Below, piece by piece: positions 15,182 to 24,518 of a stretch of 64,000 nucleotides of DNA. Under the pieces are notes generated by a model. The model was given only the letters and a program-made list of their open reading frames with translations. It was not told the DNA's origin and ran no database searches. The position numbers and the translations under genes are program-made. The stretch's first letter is position 1. Every line of letters begins with the position of its first letter. The stretch covers positions 1-64,000 of the forward strand of contig DCDR01000002.1 in assembly GCA_002316545.1 (NCBI GenBank), in the 5' to 3' direction. The stretch comes from Candidatus Saccharibacteria bacterium UBA1050. GTDB lineage: Bacteria > Patescibacteriota > Saccharimonadia > Saccharimonadales > Saccharimonadaceae.

Positions 15182-15212
15182 ACGACGCCCTCTACTAGCA
15201 GAAGAACGTCGT
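15182..15212 (-). terminator. weak terminator-like hairpin after the 68-aa membrane protein gene
   Basis: ACGACG (15182-15187) and CGTCGT (15207-15212) form a stem; on the minus strand TTTCTCTTT follows. Moderate support only. Confidence 0.35.
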
Positions 15213-15238
15213 AAAAACTACGCTGTCAAATCAACAAT

Positions 15239-15445
15239 TTAGCGGTTGAAAAACAGAAGTGTCAGTGCGCTATCATAACGCGTTGTTACCTGCAGGGCTA
15301 CCCACAAGCAAAAGACGAATAGATTAACGGTAACTGATACCATCAAAAGTGCGTCTTTGAAGTCACGTTCTGTCTGCAATACAGCGGCTTGCTCCATGGC
15401 GAGCTGCTTTGCTGACTTTTTAGTGGTGTTTGTGTTTGCTTTCAT
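15239..15445 (-). CDS. 68-aa single-pass membrane protein, unknown function
   Basis: Starting MKANTNTTKK: a polar Lys/Thr-rich N-terminus, a short amphipathic helix (AKQLAMEQAAVLQTERDFKDA) and one membrane helix near residues 38-58 (LLMVSVTVNLFVFCLWVALQV). ATG 15445 was chosen because a promoter (TTGACT 15478-15483, -10 TATAGT/TACTAT at 15452-15460) places transcription at the start codon; an upstream extension would lie inside the neighbouring HAD gene. No family recognised. Confidence 0.65.
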   Translation of the reverse strand: MKANTNTTKKSAKQLAMEQAAVLQTERDFKDALLMVSVTVNLFVFCLWVALQVTTRYDSALTLLFFNR

Positions 15446-15494
15446 AGCACCACTATAGTAGCATAAGCGGTATGAAAAGTCAAGATTAGCTTTG

Positions 15495-16292
15495 TTACGC
15501 TGCTTGGTAGCGCAATTCTTCAGGCAAGCGTAAAGGCTCACCTTGAGCTAGCTGCCTCACTACCTCAGTGAACTCGCCCAACCTATGTGTTCCCTCTGGG
15601 TATGCACCAGCCTCATCAGGCAAATTCCCTACCAACATACCGCCTATATCGCTATGCTCAGTGTCTAGGTGTGAGCCTTTATCATCGAGAAGTATCACGT
15701 GATGCGCGGTAATCGGCCGGTCATGAGTGAAGTGTTCCGGTATAGCGAATGTACCGCTTCCCACTCCACTGGTATTTTGCCATTGGTGGTGAATATAATC
15801 GCTCTTGTTGTTTTCGCTTGTTATTTCAGAGAGTATCTTGCCTTCTCTGTCGGTGAGTAATTCAAATAGTCGAAGTTTAAATGATTGATTTTCTTGTTCG
15901 CCAAACGTTAACACACCATACGGCACGTCCTTACTTTCTAGAGCACCTAGAAGCTCAATCACGCCCTCAAAAAGCAGTGCGGCTCTAATAGCAGGCTCTG
16001 AAGCTCGCGCTAACAGTCGTTCTTGCAAACTAGTTACCAGCTCAGCTCCATACGTGTCTGTAAGATAGTTAACCACTGGGAACGAGTTGCCTTTGTTTGC
16101 TGCGATGTGCGCTTTGTGAGCATCTATTTCATCTTGGCCAATGCCGAAGTCTGCTAATATATCGCATTGGACATCGCCAAGCACGTCGCTATTCAGTAGT
16201 GTCCGATCTAAATCGAGCGCTACAAAGGTTTCCACCTCTCGCGGTTCGCGCTCGTGTTGTAAATCGGTGGGTGCCATATCGTATAAAACCAT
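15495..16292 (-). CDS. HAD-superfamily hydrolase
   Basis: A 265-aa protein with HAD motif I ALDLDRTLLNSD (about 25-36), a helical cap, motif II-like YGVLTFGEQE and a motif IV-like VILLDDKGSHLD. These enzymes are mostly Mg2+-dependent phosphatases; the substrate here is unknown. A TATAAT (16299-16304) lies 6 nt before the ATG and no Shine-Dalgarno is present, so the mRNA is probably leaderless. Confidence 0.75.
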   Translation of the reverse strand: MVLYDMAPTDLQHEREPREVETFVALDLDRTLLNSDVLGDVQCDILADFGIGQDEIDAHKAHIAANKGNSFPVVNYLTDTYGAELVTSLQERLLARASEPAIRAALLFEGVIELLGALESKDVPYGVLTFGEQENQSFKLRLFELLTDREGKILSEITSENNKSDYIHHQWQNTSGVGSGTFAIPEHFTHDRPITAHHVILLDDKGSHLDTEHSDIGGMLVGNLPDEAGAYPEGTHRLGEFTEVVRQLAQGEPLRLPEELRYQAA

Positions 16293-16299
16293 ATTTCTA

Positions 16300-17286
16300 T
16301 TATAACTCTAAGAGTGCATCACGAATGTGATCGGCGTCATGTCGAATAAACGAGCGCAGTTTTGCCAGGACATCTCCCCGCTCTGCCTCGGGAGTATCAC
16401 CCAAGAAATCTCCAGCGATTGCCTTGTAATGCGCGTCGGTCAGTTTCTGTGCATCTACTTCCACCAAATAGGCATTTTCTTGCTCGTAGCGCTTTGCCAC
16501 TTCCTCGCTTGGTTGCTGGTGGTTATACAGCACGTAGTCCAGGATTGGTTGGCCAGCAAAACGCTCAATTTCATTCGCGTGGTCGCTCACGCAAAACCCT
16601 TCGGTTTGTCCGCGCTTCGTAACCAAGTTGCACACATATGCTACGGTTGCTTGCGTCTCCGAAAGCGCCTTGCCGAAGCCATCTATCACAAGAAGTGGCC
16701 CTAGCGATGTATACAAATCTCCAGGAGCAATTACCACCAAGTCAGCTTCACGTATAGCTTCAAGTGCCGCTGGATTAGCGTTTGCTTCTGGCGATAAACT
16801 CAATATGGCTTTGCGCGGATCGTGAGCAAAGTAGTCTGCGTCTATCACGCGTTCGCCATGCAGCGTCAGGCTTTCATCACCCCAGCTCATGCGCAGTCGC
16901 ACGTTATCGAGTGTTGCGGGTAGCACGCGCCCATTTACGCGTAAAATTTCAGAGGCCGTTTCTACGGCTTCCGAAAAACTACCCGTCATCTTTTCGAGTG
17001 CGGTAAGCAAGATATTACCAAACGAATGGCCGCCAAAGGTGCCCTCTTCAAACCTATAACTAAATAAATCTCGTATTTTCGGCGAATCGCTCAGCGCCAC
17101 CAAACATTGACGCACATCCCCCGGCGGCAGCACGCCCAGTTCGTCGCGTAGCACGCCAGTGCTTCCGCCATCATCAGCCATGCTCACTATCGCGGTCAAA
17201 TCGTGAACTTGGGTTTTTAAGGCACTTAACAAACTAAAGCTTCCTGTGCCACCACCAATCACTACAATTTTCTTTTCAGGTTCCAT
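16300..17286 (-). CDS. yvcK: YvcK/CofD-like protein (gluconeogenesis factor family)
   Basis: A 328-aa CofD-like Rossmann protein. VVIGGGTGSFSLLSAL opens the fold; MADDGGSTGVLRDELGVLPPGD is the YvcK signature. YvcK proteins bind UDP-sugars and, in Bacillus and Mycobacterium, affect cell-wall precursor flow and growth on gluconeogenic carbon. The usual partners rapZ and whiA are not adjacent. -10 TACAAT (17294-17299) sits 7 nt before the ATG, consistent with a leaderless transcript. Confidence 0.88.
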   Translation of the reverse strand: MEPEKKIVVIGGGTGSFSLLSALKTQVHDLTAIVSMADDGGSTGVLRDELGVLPPGDVRQCLVALSDSPKIRDLFSYRFEEGTFGGHSFGNILLTALEKMTGSFSEAVETASEILRVNGRVLPATLDNVRLRMSWGDESLTLHGERVIDADYFAHDPRKAILSLSPEANANPAALEAIREADLVVIAPGDLYTSLGPLLVIDGFGKALSETQATVAYVCNLVTKRGQTEGFCVSDHANEIERFAGQPILDYVLYNHQQPSEEVAKRYEQENAYLVEVDAQKLTDAHYKAIAGDFLGDTPEAERGDVLAKLRSFIRHDADHIRDALLEL

Positions 17287-17301
17287 AGTCGCTATTGTAC
17301 C

Positions 17302-18558
17302 CTACGATTGCAGTTTTTTAATGATTTTAGCAAACCACAGTGCACTCGGCCGTATTGTTCGTTCCATAGTACGCTGATCTACCGCCACCAACCCAAAGCG
17401 TGGCCATTTACCATATGCCCACTCAAAGTTGTCGAGCAAGCTCCAGTGTAAGTAGCCGTGTAGTGGTACTCCTCGCTTCATCGCATTTTGCATGGCGATG
17501 ATTGTATGCGTCAGCCACCATTTTCGATTCGCGTCGCGCTCGTCTGCCAACCCATTCTCGGTAATGATAATCGGCAGTTTATATTTTTCGTATAATCGCT
17601 CTAATGTAAATTCTAGATTCATCGGCGACATATCCCAGCCCATATCACTTAGTTTTTCATCGGGGTTGTGTATTCGATAGCCATACATGCGGTTACTAAA
17701 ATAATAATTCACACCCAAAAAGTCACAGCGACGTTTTACCTTTCGTAGCAAATAATCATCGCTCGCATACTGTACTGCCCCGGCGCTAACACGGCTCAAC
17801 CATGCGTCGTCTCCTCCATACGTATAGGCAGAATTTGTAGCAATCGACACTTTGTATCGACGACTCAAGCCATGAATCATATCGGCTGTTTTGTTGTGAG
17901 CATACGCCAAGTTACGGAGCACCCGCCACATTCGCACCTTGCTTTGTTGTGCTGGTGGCCACTGGCCATCTAAGTAGCTTTGCGTAGCATAAATTTCTGG
18001 TTCGTTGATAGTAATCACCAGCCGTACGTCACCACCAAGCTCCGAGAGAATCTTCTCGGCGAAACGGGTAAAGTACGGGATATTGCGACGATACTCAAAT
18101 CCGCCAATATCGCTAAACCACACTGGCAGCGTAAAGTGAAGTAGTGTTACTACTGGCTCGATACCGCGTTTTTTCAAGGCAGCAACGTAGCGTTTGTAGT
18201 GTGCAATCGCACCCACATCCCATATGCCCTCTTTTGGCTCGATTCGCGACCATTCCACGCTAAAGCGCATTGCGTTCATGTTCAGTTTTTTAGCGATATC
18301 AAAGTCAGCTTCGTAGCGAGCGAAGTGATCAGCAGCTTTACCCGAAACATAATTCGCTGGGTCTTTGGCTTGCTTTTTAATAGTATTCCAATTTGCAAGA
18401 TCGCCTAAACGATACTCAGCCTGAGCAGCTAGGCTACGAGCATTTTCAAGCTCCCACACCGACCATTGGTTGTGGGTTCCCCCTTCCACCTGGTGTGCAC
18501 TCGTACTCACGCCCCACAAAAATCGTTTTGGAAAGCGCTTCGCTTCGTTTGGTTGCAT
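17302..18558 (-). CDS. glycoside hydrolase family 1 beta-glycosidase
   Basis: A 418-aa TIM-barrel enzyme with the GH1 start FPKRFLWGVSTSAHQVEGG, acid/base Glu186 in ITINEPEIY and nucleophile Glu334 in IITENGLADE. It hydrolyses beta-linked glucosides, galactosides or phospho-sugars; no signal peptide is seen, so it acts in the cytoplasm. No sugar transporter is adjacent. -10 TATAAT (18566-18571) lies 7 nt before the ATG, without a Shine-Dalgarno. Host sugars or glycans are plausible substrates, by inference. Confidence 0.9.
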   Translation of the reverse strand: MQPNEAKRFPKRFLWGVSTSAHQVEGGTHNQWSVWELENARSLAAQAEYRLGDLANWNTIKKQAKDPANYVSGKAADHFARYEADFDIAKKLNMNAMRFSVEWSRIEPKEGIWDVGAIAHYKRYVAALKKRGIEPVVTLLHFTLPVWFSDIGGFEYRRNIPYFTRFAEKILSELGGDVRLVITINEPEIYATQSYLDGQWPPAQQSKVRMWRVLRNLAYAHNKTADMIHGLSRRYKVSIATNSAYTYGGDDAWLSRVSAGAVQYASDDYLLRKVKRRCDFLGVNYYFSNRMYGYRIHNPDEKLSDMGWDMSPMNLEFTLERLYEKYKLPIIITENGLADERDANRKWWLTHTIIAMQNAMKRGVPLHGYLHWSLLDNFEWAYGKWPRFGLVAVDQRTMERTIRPSALWFAKIIKKLQS

Positions 18559-18573
18559 CTATCTTATTATACC

Positions 18574-20094
18574 CTAGAGTGATACGTCTTCGCCGTAGTG
18601 CTTCTTCAAGCGCATCTCAATCGAACCTTTGTGTCGCCCGAGCATTTTTGAAATTTCGGATACATCTACGCCATTTTCAAATGCCTCTTTTAGCTGAGCA
18701 TCTTGAGCCTTCGTCCATGGTCGATACGCATTCGGGTACGTCTCACGCATTTTTTCAATCTTTTCGCTCCAATTTGATGATTTCGCCGCTGGCTTCACTG
18801 GCATGGCAGCTCGCTTTGAAGCGTTCTTTTCTAGGTGAGCCAATTCCTTCGCATCCTGAGCAGATTTCGATCGCAGTAAGCTGTCTATCGTATGTGCGTC
18901 TTCACTAATTTGTAGCGCCATACGGTTAATGCCCTTTAGGTACAGGCTGTCGAGGTTTCGAACGCGACTCAGTGCTACATAGCCCATTCCTTCTACGAAA
19001 GCTTTTCGCAGGTCAATCAAAGCCGCGTCGAGCGTCATTCCTTGGCTTTTATGCACCGTTATCGCCCACGCCAAACGCAACGGTATTTGCGTTATACTAG
19101 CGCGCTTTTTATCACCATCACGAAGCTCCCACGTATCTGGTTGCATGGTCACTTCCCTGCCATTGGTAAATTCAACAATTGGGTATTCGGTGGCTGGGTC
19201 AAAATCTACCACGGTGCCAATACTCCCATTGGCATACTTTTTGTTCATGTCATTTTTTACCGCCATCACCAATGCACCTTGCTTTAGCCGTAAGGTGGCC
19301 GGTGCTAAGACTGATCGCTGTAAATTCTCGACGTAATTTGTACCGCCCGTGGTGGTCTGCGTATATATCATTTCATCGCCGGCTAGCTCGTCTAGTTTGG
19401 CTTCGTTTTGTTTATCGACATCCACGTTCACCGTGTGCAGTTCGGTATAGAGCAAACCGCTTGGAGGAGTGATTTCCGCCCGAGCTAGCAATGTTTCGGC
19501 ATGATGCCGCCGCACATCTTGCTCGCGCATCGCCTGCAAAATATTACTTAATTTTTCGTCGTCGTGACGGAACTGCTCGTTTAGGTAACACACGACTGGG
19601 TTGAGTTCTTGCCACGCAACACTATTTACCACAAAACTGCCTGGCCTTGCATCGTTTCTGTTCACTGGCGGCAATTGGAAAAAGTCGCCACTCATTATCA
19701 GCTGAATTCCGCCGAATGGTTTGTCGGGTTGCTTGCGAATCAACCGGCAGGCTTCGTCTACCATATCAAGTCGAAAGTCGTGCAGCATCGATACCTCATC
19801 GATAATCAACACGTCGGTTTTTTCAATAATTTCGCGCCGCCCCTTGCTGACATGCTCAGCAAAGTTCGGCGGCAATTCATCGTGCACGCCTATTCCGCTC
19901 CAGCTATGAATTGTTGTTCCACCCAGATGTGATGCCGCCAGGCCAGTGGTGGCCGTCACACTAACATGCTTACCTTCATGTTTGGCTAGTTTAATAAATT
20001 GGTTTAGTACGTAGGTTTTCCCCGCTCCTGCCGGACCAGTCAAAAACACGCTGTGACCAGCGAGCATTATTTCGAGCGCAAGTGTTTGATTCAT
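18574..20094 (-). CDS. PIF1/RecD2-like ATP-dependent DNA helicase with C-terminal HTH-like tail
   Basis: A 506-aa SF1B helicase: Walker A FLTGPAGAGKTYVLNQF at about 18-34, motif II DVLIIDEVSML, motif III GDFFQLPPV, and the late motifs KQGALVMAVKND and ITVHKSQGMTLD plus VALSRVRN. The last 55 residues (KAQDAQLKEAFENGVDVSEIS, MLGRHKGSIEMRLKKHYG) resemble a helix-turn-helix or Myb-like module not standard in PIF1. Such helicases unwind 5'-3' and act on G-quadruplexes, forks or incoming DNA. TATAAT (20102-20107) is 7 nt before ATG 20094. Confidence 0.82.
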   Translation of the reverse strand: MNQTLALEIMLAGHSVFLTGPAGAGKTYVLNQFIKLAKHEGKHVSVTATTGLAASHLGGTTIHSWSGIGVHDELPPNFAEHVSKGRREIIEKTDVLIIDEVSMLHDFRLDMVDEACRLIRKQPDKPFGGIQLIMSGDFFQLPPVNRNDARPGSFVVNSVAWQELNPVVCYLNEQFRHDDEKLSNILQAMREQDVRRHHAETLLARAEITPPSGLLYTELHTVNVDVDKQNEAKLDELAGDEMIYTQTTTGGTNYVENLQRSVLAPATLRLKQGALVMAVKNDMNKKYANGSIGTVVDFDPATEYPIVEFTNGREVTMQPDTWELRDGDKKRASITQIPLRLAWAITVHKSQGMTLDAALIDLRKAFVEGMGYVALSRVRNLDSLYLKGINRMALQISEDAHTIDSLLRSKSAQDAKELAHLEKNASKRAAMPVKPAAKSSNWSEKIEKMRETYPNAYRPWTKAQDAQLKEAFENGVDVSEISKMLGRHKGSIEMRLKKHYGEDVSL

Positions 20095-20112
20095 CAATTT
20101 AATTATAGACTA

Positions 20113-21087
20113 CTAGCCACGAGGCGGCTCGCCCTCTGGCTCACCAAGAAGCTTCTTGCTCTTAATCTCATAGCGTTTACCTGTTAGCTCGCTCGTAATG
20201 TAATCTTCGTTAATCAAATTTACAAACATATCGAGGTCACGACCATCCATTATGATGATTTGGTCTTTTTCGTCGCTCATGAGTTCCAACTCCATCGTAT
20301 CAGCATATTCTATCGCCTGCTCTTGGGTAACTGCGCCGACTTCAAGTTTCTGCAACTTGTTTACAATCTTACGGCGCTCTCGCACCAAGCTTTGCAAATC
20401 AAGCCCTTCAGGAAAACTCAGTTTGTAGGCTTTTTCAATTTCCGCTACCTTCTCGTCTGCCAGTAACTGCTTTTTAAATTCGTACTGGAATAGTTTTTCA
20501 AACTTGCCATGGTTGAAAATAAATATATCATCACCCACTATCATCACTTGGTTATCGTTTGGCATTTTTACGCCAACGTCGGCCTTAAACGGCGCCAACG
20601 TACCGCCTGTTAACTCCCAACTCACTGCGCCTGCTAGCACATTGCTTTGCTGCACTGCCTTCACTATGTAGAACGCGTCACTGCCGTCGCTTTTCGTACA
20701 ACGCAGGGCCACGCCCTTTATGCGTTTGAACTCGTGATCGCCTTCAGAAAACGGTTCAATGCTGCCCCGCTCGTGTTCAAGTAAATTGATCAGCGTTTTT
20801 GCGCGCTCAACTTTCTCTAATTCTGTTCGTAGCAAAACATTATCTTCCGCCTCTGATAATTCGTAGTCACGAACGCTTAAGCCAGTCCCTGCTCCAAAGT
20901 TTATAGTGTTTATTACATCGTAAATAAACATTGCACGCAGCTGGTGTTCGAGTTCTTTTGAAAACTTCATCGAATATGGCGTGTAGTTCTTGTTGAACAC
21001 AAATAGTTCAAGTTCGAGCTCATTTTTTATGCCGTCATTTTGGTTTGCCCACAAGAAAATATCAGTTGGTGTTTGCGTATCAGTCAT
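20113..21087 (-). CDS. uncharacterised protein, possibly DUF4868/KwaB-like
   Basis: A 324-aa soluble, acidic protein. The centre (FKRIKGVALRCTKSDGSDAFYIVKAVQQSN ..., then VMIVGDDIFIFNHGKFEKLFQYE) resembles the layout of DUF4868 proteins, the family of the Kiwa anti-phage component KwaB, but I cannot confirm this by alignment and no KwaA-like membrane partner is adjacent. A ribosome site AGGGAG lies 3 nt before the ATG. The C-terminus is helical with a Pro/Gly tail. It stands between the helicase and the MMPL gene. Confidence 0.45.
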   Translation of the reverse strand: MTDTQTPTDIFLWANQNDGIKNELELELFVFNKNYTPYSMKFSKELEHQLRAMFIYDVINTINFGAGTGLSVRDYELSEAEDNVLLRTELEKVERAKTLINLLEHERGSIEPFSEGDHEFKRIKGVALRCTKSDGSDAFYIVKAVQQSNVLAGAVSWELTGGTLAPFKADVGVKMPNDNQVMIVGDDIFIFNHGKFEKLFQYEFKKQLLADEKVAEIEKAYKLSFPEGLDLQSLVRERRKIVNKLQKLEVGAVTQEQAIEYADTMELELMSDEKDQIIIMDGRDLDMFVNLINEDYITSELTGKRYEIKSKKLLGEPEGEPPRG

Positions 21088-21107
21088 AGTCTCCCTAGCG
21101 TATCAAT

Positions 21108-23351
21108 TTATTTCTTGGTTTTCAATTTCGACGGCCACCAGACAAATGGACCAATGTCGCGAATGAGTGCTGGAACGAGCAACGTACGTACGACGAACGT
21201 GTCGAGCAACACACCGAATGCTACAATGAAGGCGATTTGGAATAAGAATAAGATTGGTATCACACCCAATGCGGCAAACGTAGCCGCAAGCACAATACCT
21301 GCACTCGTAATCACACTACCCGTAACCACCAAACCTTTTATTACTCCCTTTGCCGTGCCATGCTTTACTGTCTCTTCTCTCACACGAGTCATTAGGAAAA
21401 TATTGTAATCTATCCCAAGCGCTACCAAGAACACAAAGCCAAACAACACTACCGATGGGTCAGCACCCGGGAAGTTCATTACTCCGTTGAATAGCAACGC
21501 AGCTACGCCAAGTGTTGCAGCAAAAGACAGCACCGTACTTGCAAGTAGTAGCAGAGGCGCGACTACGGCGCGTAGCAACACCATTAAGATGATGGTTATC
21601 GCGATAAGCACCGTAGGGATGATTATTTCCCTATCTCGCTTAGAAGCGGTAATCGTATCTTGCTGAATAGCTGTTGGACCACCCACTAATACATCACGAG
21701 AAACATCGTCAAGCTTGTCTCGGAGTCGAACTACGGTGTCTTTTGAATACTGACTATCTGGCTCCTTCAAAAGTGTTGCTTGCAGTAAAATTTGTCCGTC
21801 TTCCGATCTTGCCTGTGATGCGCCAAATGGATTCGCGTTATCGACAGCCGAGTCGATTATCAATTCATAATTTGGCGTCTGTTTTGGAATATTTGCCTGA
21901 GCTTCAACTTTTGCCCGAAATTCTTTCATAAATTCATCGGCTGCTTTTCCGACCGGCATCGTACCGCTAGGGCTGTTGATCGCTACTGCAGCAACGCCAT
22001 CAATTCCTTTGTCGGCATCGACTAGCTTCACTACATCTTCCCAATTGTCATCCTGCGCCACAATCTGCACTGGACTACCTGAACCACCCGGGAAATGATC
22101 ATTCAAAATTTCTTGCCCATCACGCGCATCAGATTGTCCGAGTATTAAATCACTTTGCTCCACGCCATCCGCTTTTAATTGCGTCGAGAACATGGCAAGT
22201 ACAAGCAACGCAGCAGCGCTAGCGATCCACGCTGCACGGCCGTGCGTTTGCACTAAATCACCTACTTTGTGCCATACGCCTTTGGCGAGTCGTTCTTTGT
22301 GCTTCTTTACCTGCTTTGGGTCGGTGCTTGGCATAAATGGCCAAAAACTTCCTCTACCAAACACATACAACACTGCTGGCAAAAATGTTAGCGCAGATAT
22401 CATTGCGAATGCCACACCAATAGAGCCTACCGGTGCAAGTGCTTTGTTCGATTCCAGGTCAGATAGCAAGAGGCACATCAAGCCCACGATTACCGTTCCC
22501 CCGCTAGCAATAATTGGTTCAAACGCACCCTTGTAAGATTCCGCAATTGCGTGAAGCTTGCTGGCATTTTCGTATAATGATTCCCTAAAGCGCGACACGA
22601 AAAGTAGCGAATAGTCAGTTGCCGCACCGATTACTAATATAAAGAGTATGCCCTGTACCTGGCCGTTCAACGACACAATGTCGTTTTTAGCTAGCCACCA
22701 CACCAACATAATACTGGCGCTTAGTGCAAAAATGCTGGTTAATAGCACGACAATTGGCAGTAGAACCGAGCGATATACCACAATTAGAATCACAAACACA
22801 ACAGCAAGCGCAGTAAGCAGTAGTATTCCGTCGATTCCAGCAAATGCCTTGTTCAAACCGGCAGCAAACGCAGCCGGGCCAGTAACATGAAAGCTTGCAC
22901 CATCTATGTCAACTTCGCTATATATTCTTTCGATGTTTGACGTCACAAGTTCAAGCTCGGAGCCTGAGTCGACAGGTACTGCGACTAGCACCGCCTTGCC
23001 ATCCTCAGAAAGTATTGCTGGACTTGGATCCTCGCTTATGCCTTCCGCACATTCAAGTTCTTCTGCGGTTTTATCAATTGTACTTACATCTGCTTTGCTA
23101 AACTTTTTATCGCTATGAAACAAAACAATCGCAGGTAATGTAGTGTCATCCTGAAACTTTTCGAGCTGCTTATTTACTTTTGTTGATTCTGCACTCTTTG
23201 GCAAAAAGCCAGCAAAACCATTATCGGCAACTTCCTCGATCTTACCAAAGTATGGGCCGCCGACGGCCGACACGCCAAACCAAACAACTATCAACGCTGT
23301 CGGTATCACTATTCGCAGCCATTTCGGTGCGCCCTCAAACTTTCCTAACAC
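21108..23351 (-). CDS. MMPL-family (RND) membrane exporter
   Basis: A 747-aa protein with two homologous halves, each an N-terminal helix, a large extracytoplasmic domain and a bundle of membrane helices. Signatures include GAATDYSLLFVSRFRESLYE in the first half and VALGIDYNIFLMTRVREETV in the second, where the paired Asp-Tyr motifs lie in the proton path. MMPL proteins export lipids or hydrophobic compounds using proton motive force. It starts at GTG 23351 behind GGAGGGAA (8 nt spacing), with TACAAT further up. The substrate is unknown; in an epibiont an envelope lipid is plausible. Confidence 0.88.
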   Translation of the reverse strand: MLGKFEGAPKWLRIVIPTALIVVWFGVSAVGGPYFGKIEEVADNGFAGFLPKSAESTKVNKQLEKFQDDTTLPAIVLFHSDKKFSKADVSTIDKTAEELECAEGISEDPSPAILSEDGKAVLVAVPVDSGSELELVTSNIERIYSEVDIDGASFHVTGPAAFAAGLNKAFAGIDGILLLTALAVVFVILIVVYRSVLLPIVVLLTSIFALSASIMLVWWLAKNDIVSLNGQVQGILFILVIGAATDYSLLFVSRFRESLYENASKLHAIAESYKGAFEPIIASGGTVIVGLMCLLLSDLESNKALAPVGSIGVAFAMISALTFLPAVLYVFGRGSFWPFMPSTDPKQVKKHKERLAKGVWHKVGDLVQTHGRAAWIASAAALLVLAMFSTQLKADGVEQSDLILGQSDARDGQEILNDHFPGGSGSPVQIVAQDDNWEDVVKLVDADKGIDGVAAVAINSPSGTMPVGKAADEFMKEFRAKVEAQANIPKQTPNYELIIDSAVDNANPFGASQARSEDGQILLQATLLKEPDSQYSKDTVVRLRDKLDDVSRDVLVGGPTAIQQDTITASKRDREIIIPTVLIAITIILMVLLRAVVAPLLLLASTVLSFAATLGVAALLFNGVMNFPGADPSVVLFGFVFLVALGIDYNIFLMTRVREETVKHGTAKGVIKGLVVTGSVITSAGIVLAATFAALGVIPILFLFQIAFIVAFGVLLDTFVVRTLLVPALIRDIGPFVWWPSKLKTKK

Positions 23352-23396
23352 AGCACTTCCCTCCGTTTTTGTATAACTCTATTGTAGCAAATTTGG

Positions 23397-23858
23397 CTAT
23401 TTCACAACGAGAGTTGTGGTAAATTGATCGTGCAAATGGTCATGTACCCCCCACGTGCCCGTGGTTTCTGGTGAAAAGGTGGTGCTTTCACCTGCTGCCA
23501 GCACATCTAAGTTGAGCTCTGTGTCGTCAAGATGCGTAGGGTGGTCGTCAGACGAAAATTGCAGATCTCCCGATGAATTGTTTTTCACCGTTACTTCACC
23601 TCCGCTTTTAACGCCGTAGACGCTTTTCTCAAAGCCATCGTCAGTAAATATGATCTCTACGCTCTCAGCCGCTACCACCGATTCTGTATCGGTGTCACTC
23701 GTGCTTGTCTTGCTTGTTGTGCTTGAGCTGCCTGCGTCGTCTGCATCGCTATCTTTCTGTCCAAACACCATCCAAGCGAGTCCGCCTACCACAATCAGCA
23801 GTACTGCCGCCACCATTAGTACCACGAATTTTATTGAGTTCGAATTATTCTCTTCCAT
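23397..23858 (-). CDS. membrane-anchored cupredoxin-like protein
   Basis: A 153-aa protein: membrane anchor at about 11-33, a Ser/Thr/Asp-rich linker (about 40-62), then a cupredoxin-like beta-sandwich (VEIIFTDDGFEKSVYGVKSGGEVTVKNNSSG ...) with histidines in SSDDHPTHLDD and WGVHDHLHDQF. The usual Cys ligand of blue copper sites is absent, so copper binding, if any, would be of a His-rich type. ATG 23858 follows AAGGAGG. It overlaps the coding end of the upstream membrane gene, and the pair probably works together in electron transfer or metal handling. Confidence 0.65.
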   Translation of the reverse strand: MEENNSNSIKFVVLMVAAVLLIVVGGLAWMVFGQKDSDADDAGSSSTTSKTSTSDTDTESVVAAESVEIIFTDDGFEKSVYGVKSGGEVTVKNNSSGDLQFSSDDHPTHLDDTELNLDVLAAGESTTFSPETTGTWGVHDHLHDQFTTTLVVK

Positions 23859-23859
23859 G

Positions 23860-24480
23860 CTATGCCTCCTTCGCGTTTGTTTGCTTATCATACCAGTAGC
23901 TATATACCACAGCCGCTACCAAGCTAATTCCGTACAGCCACCACACCACCTGAAACCAACCTACCGTCAGTTCCCTGCCCAATATCAGCGCGTGCGTAAA
24001 TATTGCTGCCATCGCTACGAGCTGAATTTTATCTACAATGTGCCACCAGCTTCGAGTGCCGTACCATCGGCGCAGCTCAAAGGCCAAAAAAGCAAAGAGC
24101 GATAGCGTTCCAAGTAGCAAAATTGCTTCCTTGCCTGGGTATGCAGCCGAATAGCTAGCTGGTGGTAGCCCCAGGCCATCTTGTATCAAGCCGTAATTCA
24201 GCAGCAATGGGTGTGCTACTATCAATACCAACACGGCACCAGTGGAAACGCTCCAATACATGTCGTTGCTCTGTTTCTTTATTCCCCACATTCGTCGCAG
24301 TGCGCCACCAATGTAGTGCGTCCACATCAGTCCAAATGCAATCAGGCCTAGAGGTGGAAATACATCATATATACTCAAGTTACCATCACCTCGTACGTCA
24401 AACCATACAAAAAAGCTTAGCGCTGTCACCAGCAAAGCAAGCATCCATTCTACCAGCTGAAATTGTTGCTGTTTCGTCAT
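23860..24480 (-). CDS. ferric-reductase-like transmembrane (haem b) protein
   Basis: A 206-aa protein with about six membrane helices. Paired histidines occur in helices (MWTHYIGG; LIVAHPLLLNYG; AIFTHALILG), the pattern of haem-b-binding ferric-reductase/YedZ-like domains, and WWHIVDKIQLVAM fits the same family. It would pass electrons across the membrane. GGGGGA lies 4 nt before the ATG and TATACT further up, so it is the first gene of a two-gene operon with the cupredoxin-like protein. Confidence 0.65.
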   Translation of the reverse strand: MTKQQQFQLVEWMLALLVTALSFFVWFDVRGDGNLSIYDVFPPLGLIAFGLMWTHYIGGALRRMWGIKKQSNDMYWSVSTGAVLVLIVAHPLLLNYGLIQDGLGLPPASYSAAYPGKEAILLLGTLSLFAFLAFELRRWYGTRSWWHIVDKIQLVAMAAIFTHALILGRELTVGWFQVVWWLYGISLVAAVVYSYWYDKQTNAKEA

Positions 24481-24518
24481 TTGTTCCCCCGTTTACTACA
24501 TCTAGTATAGCATCTGGG

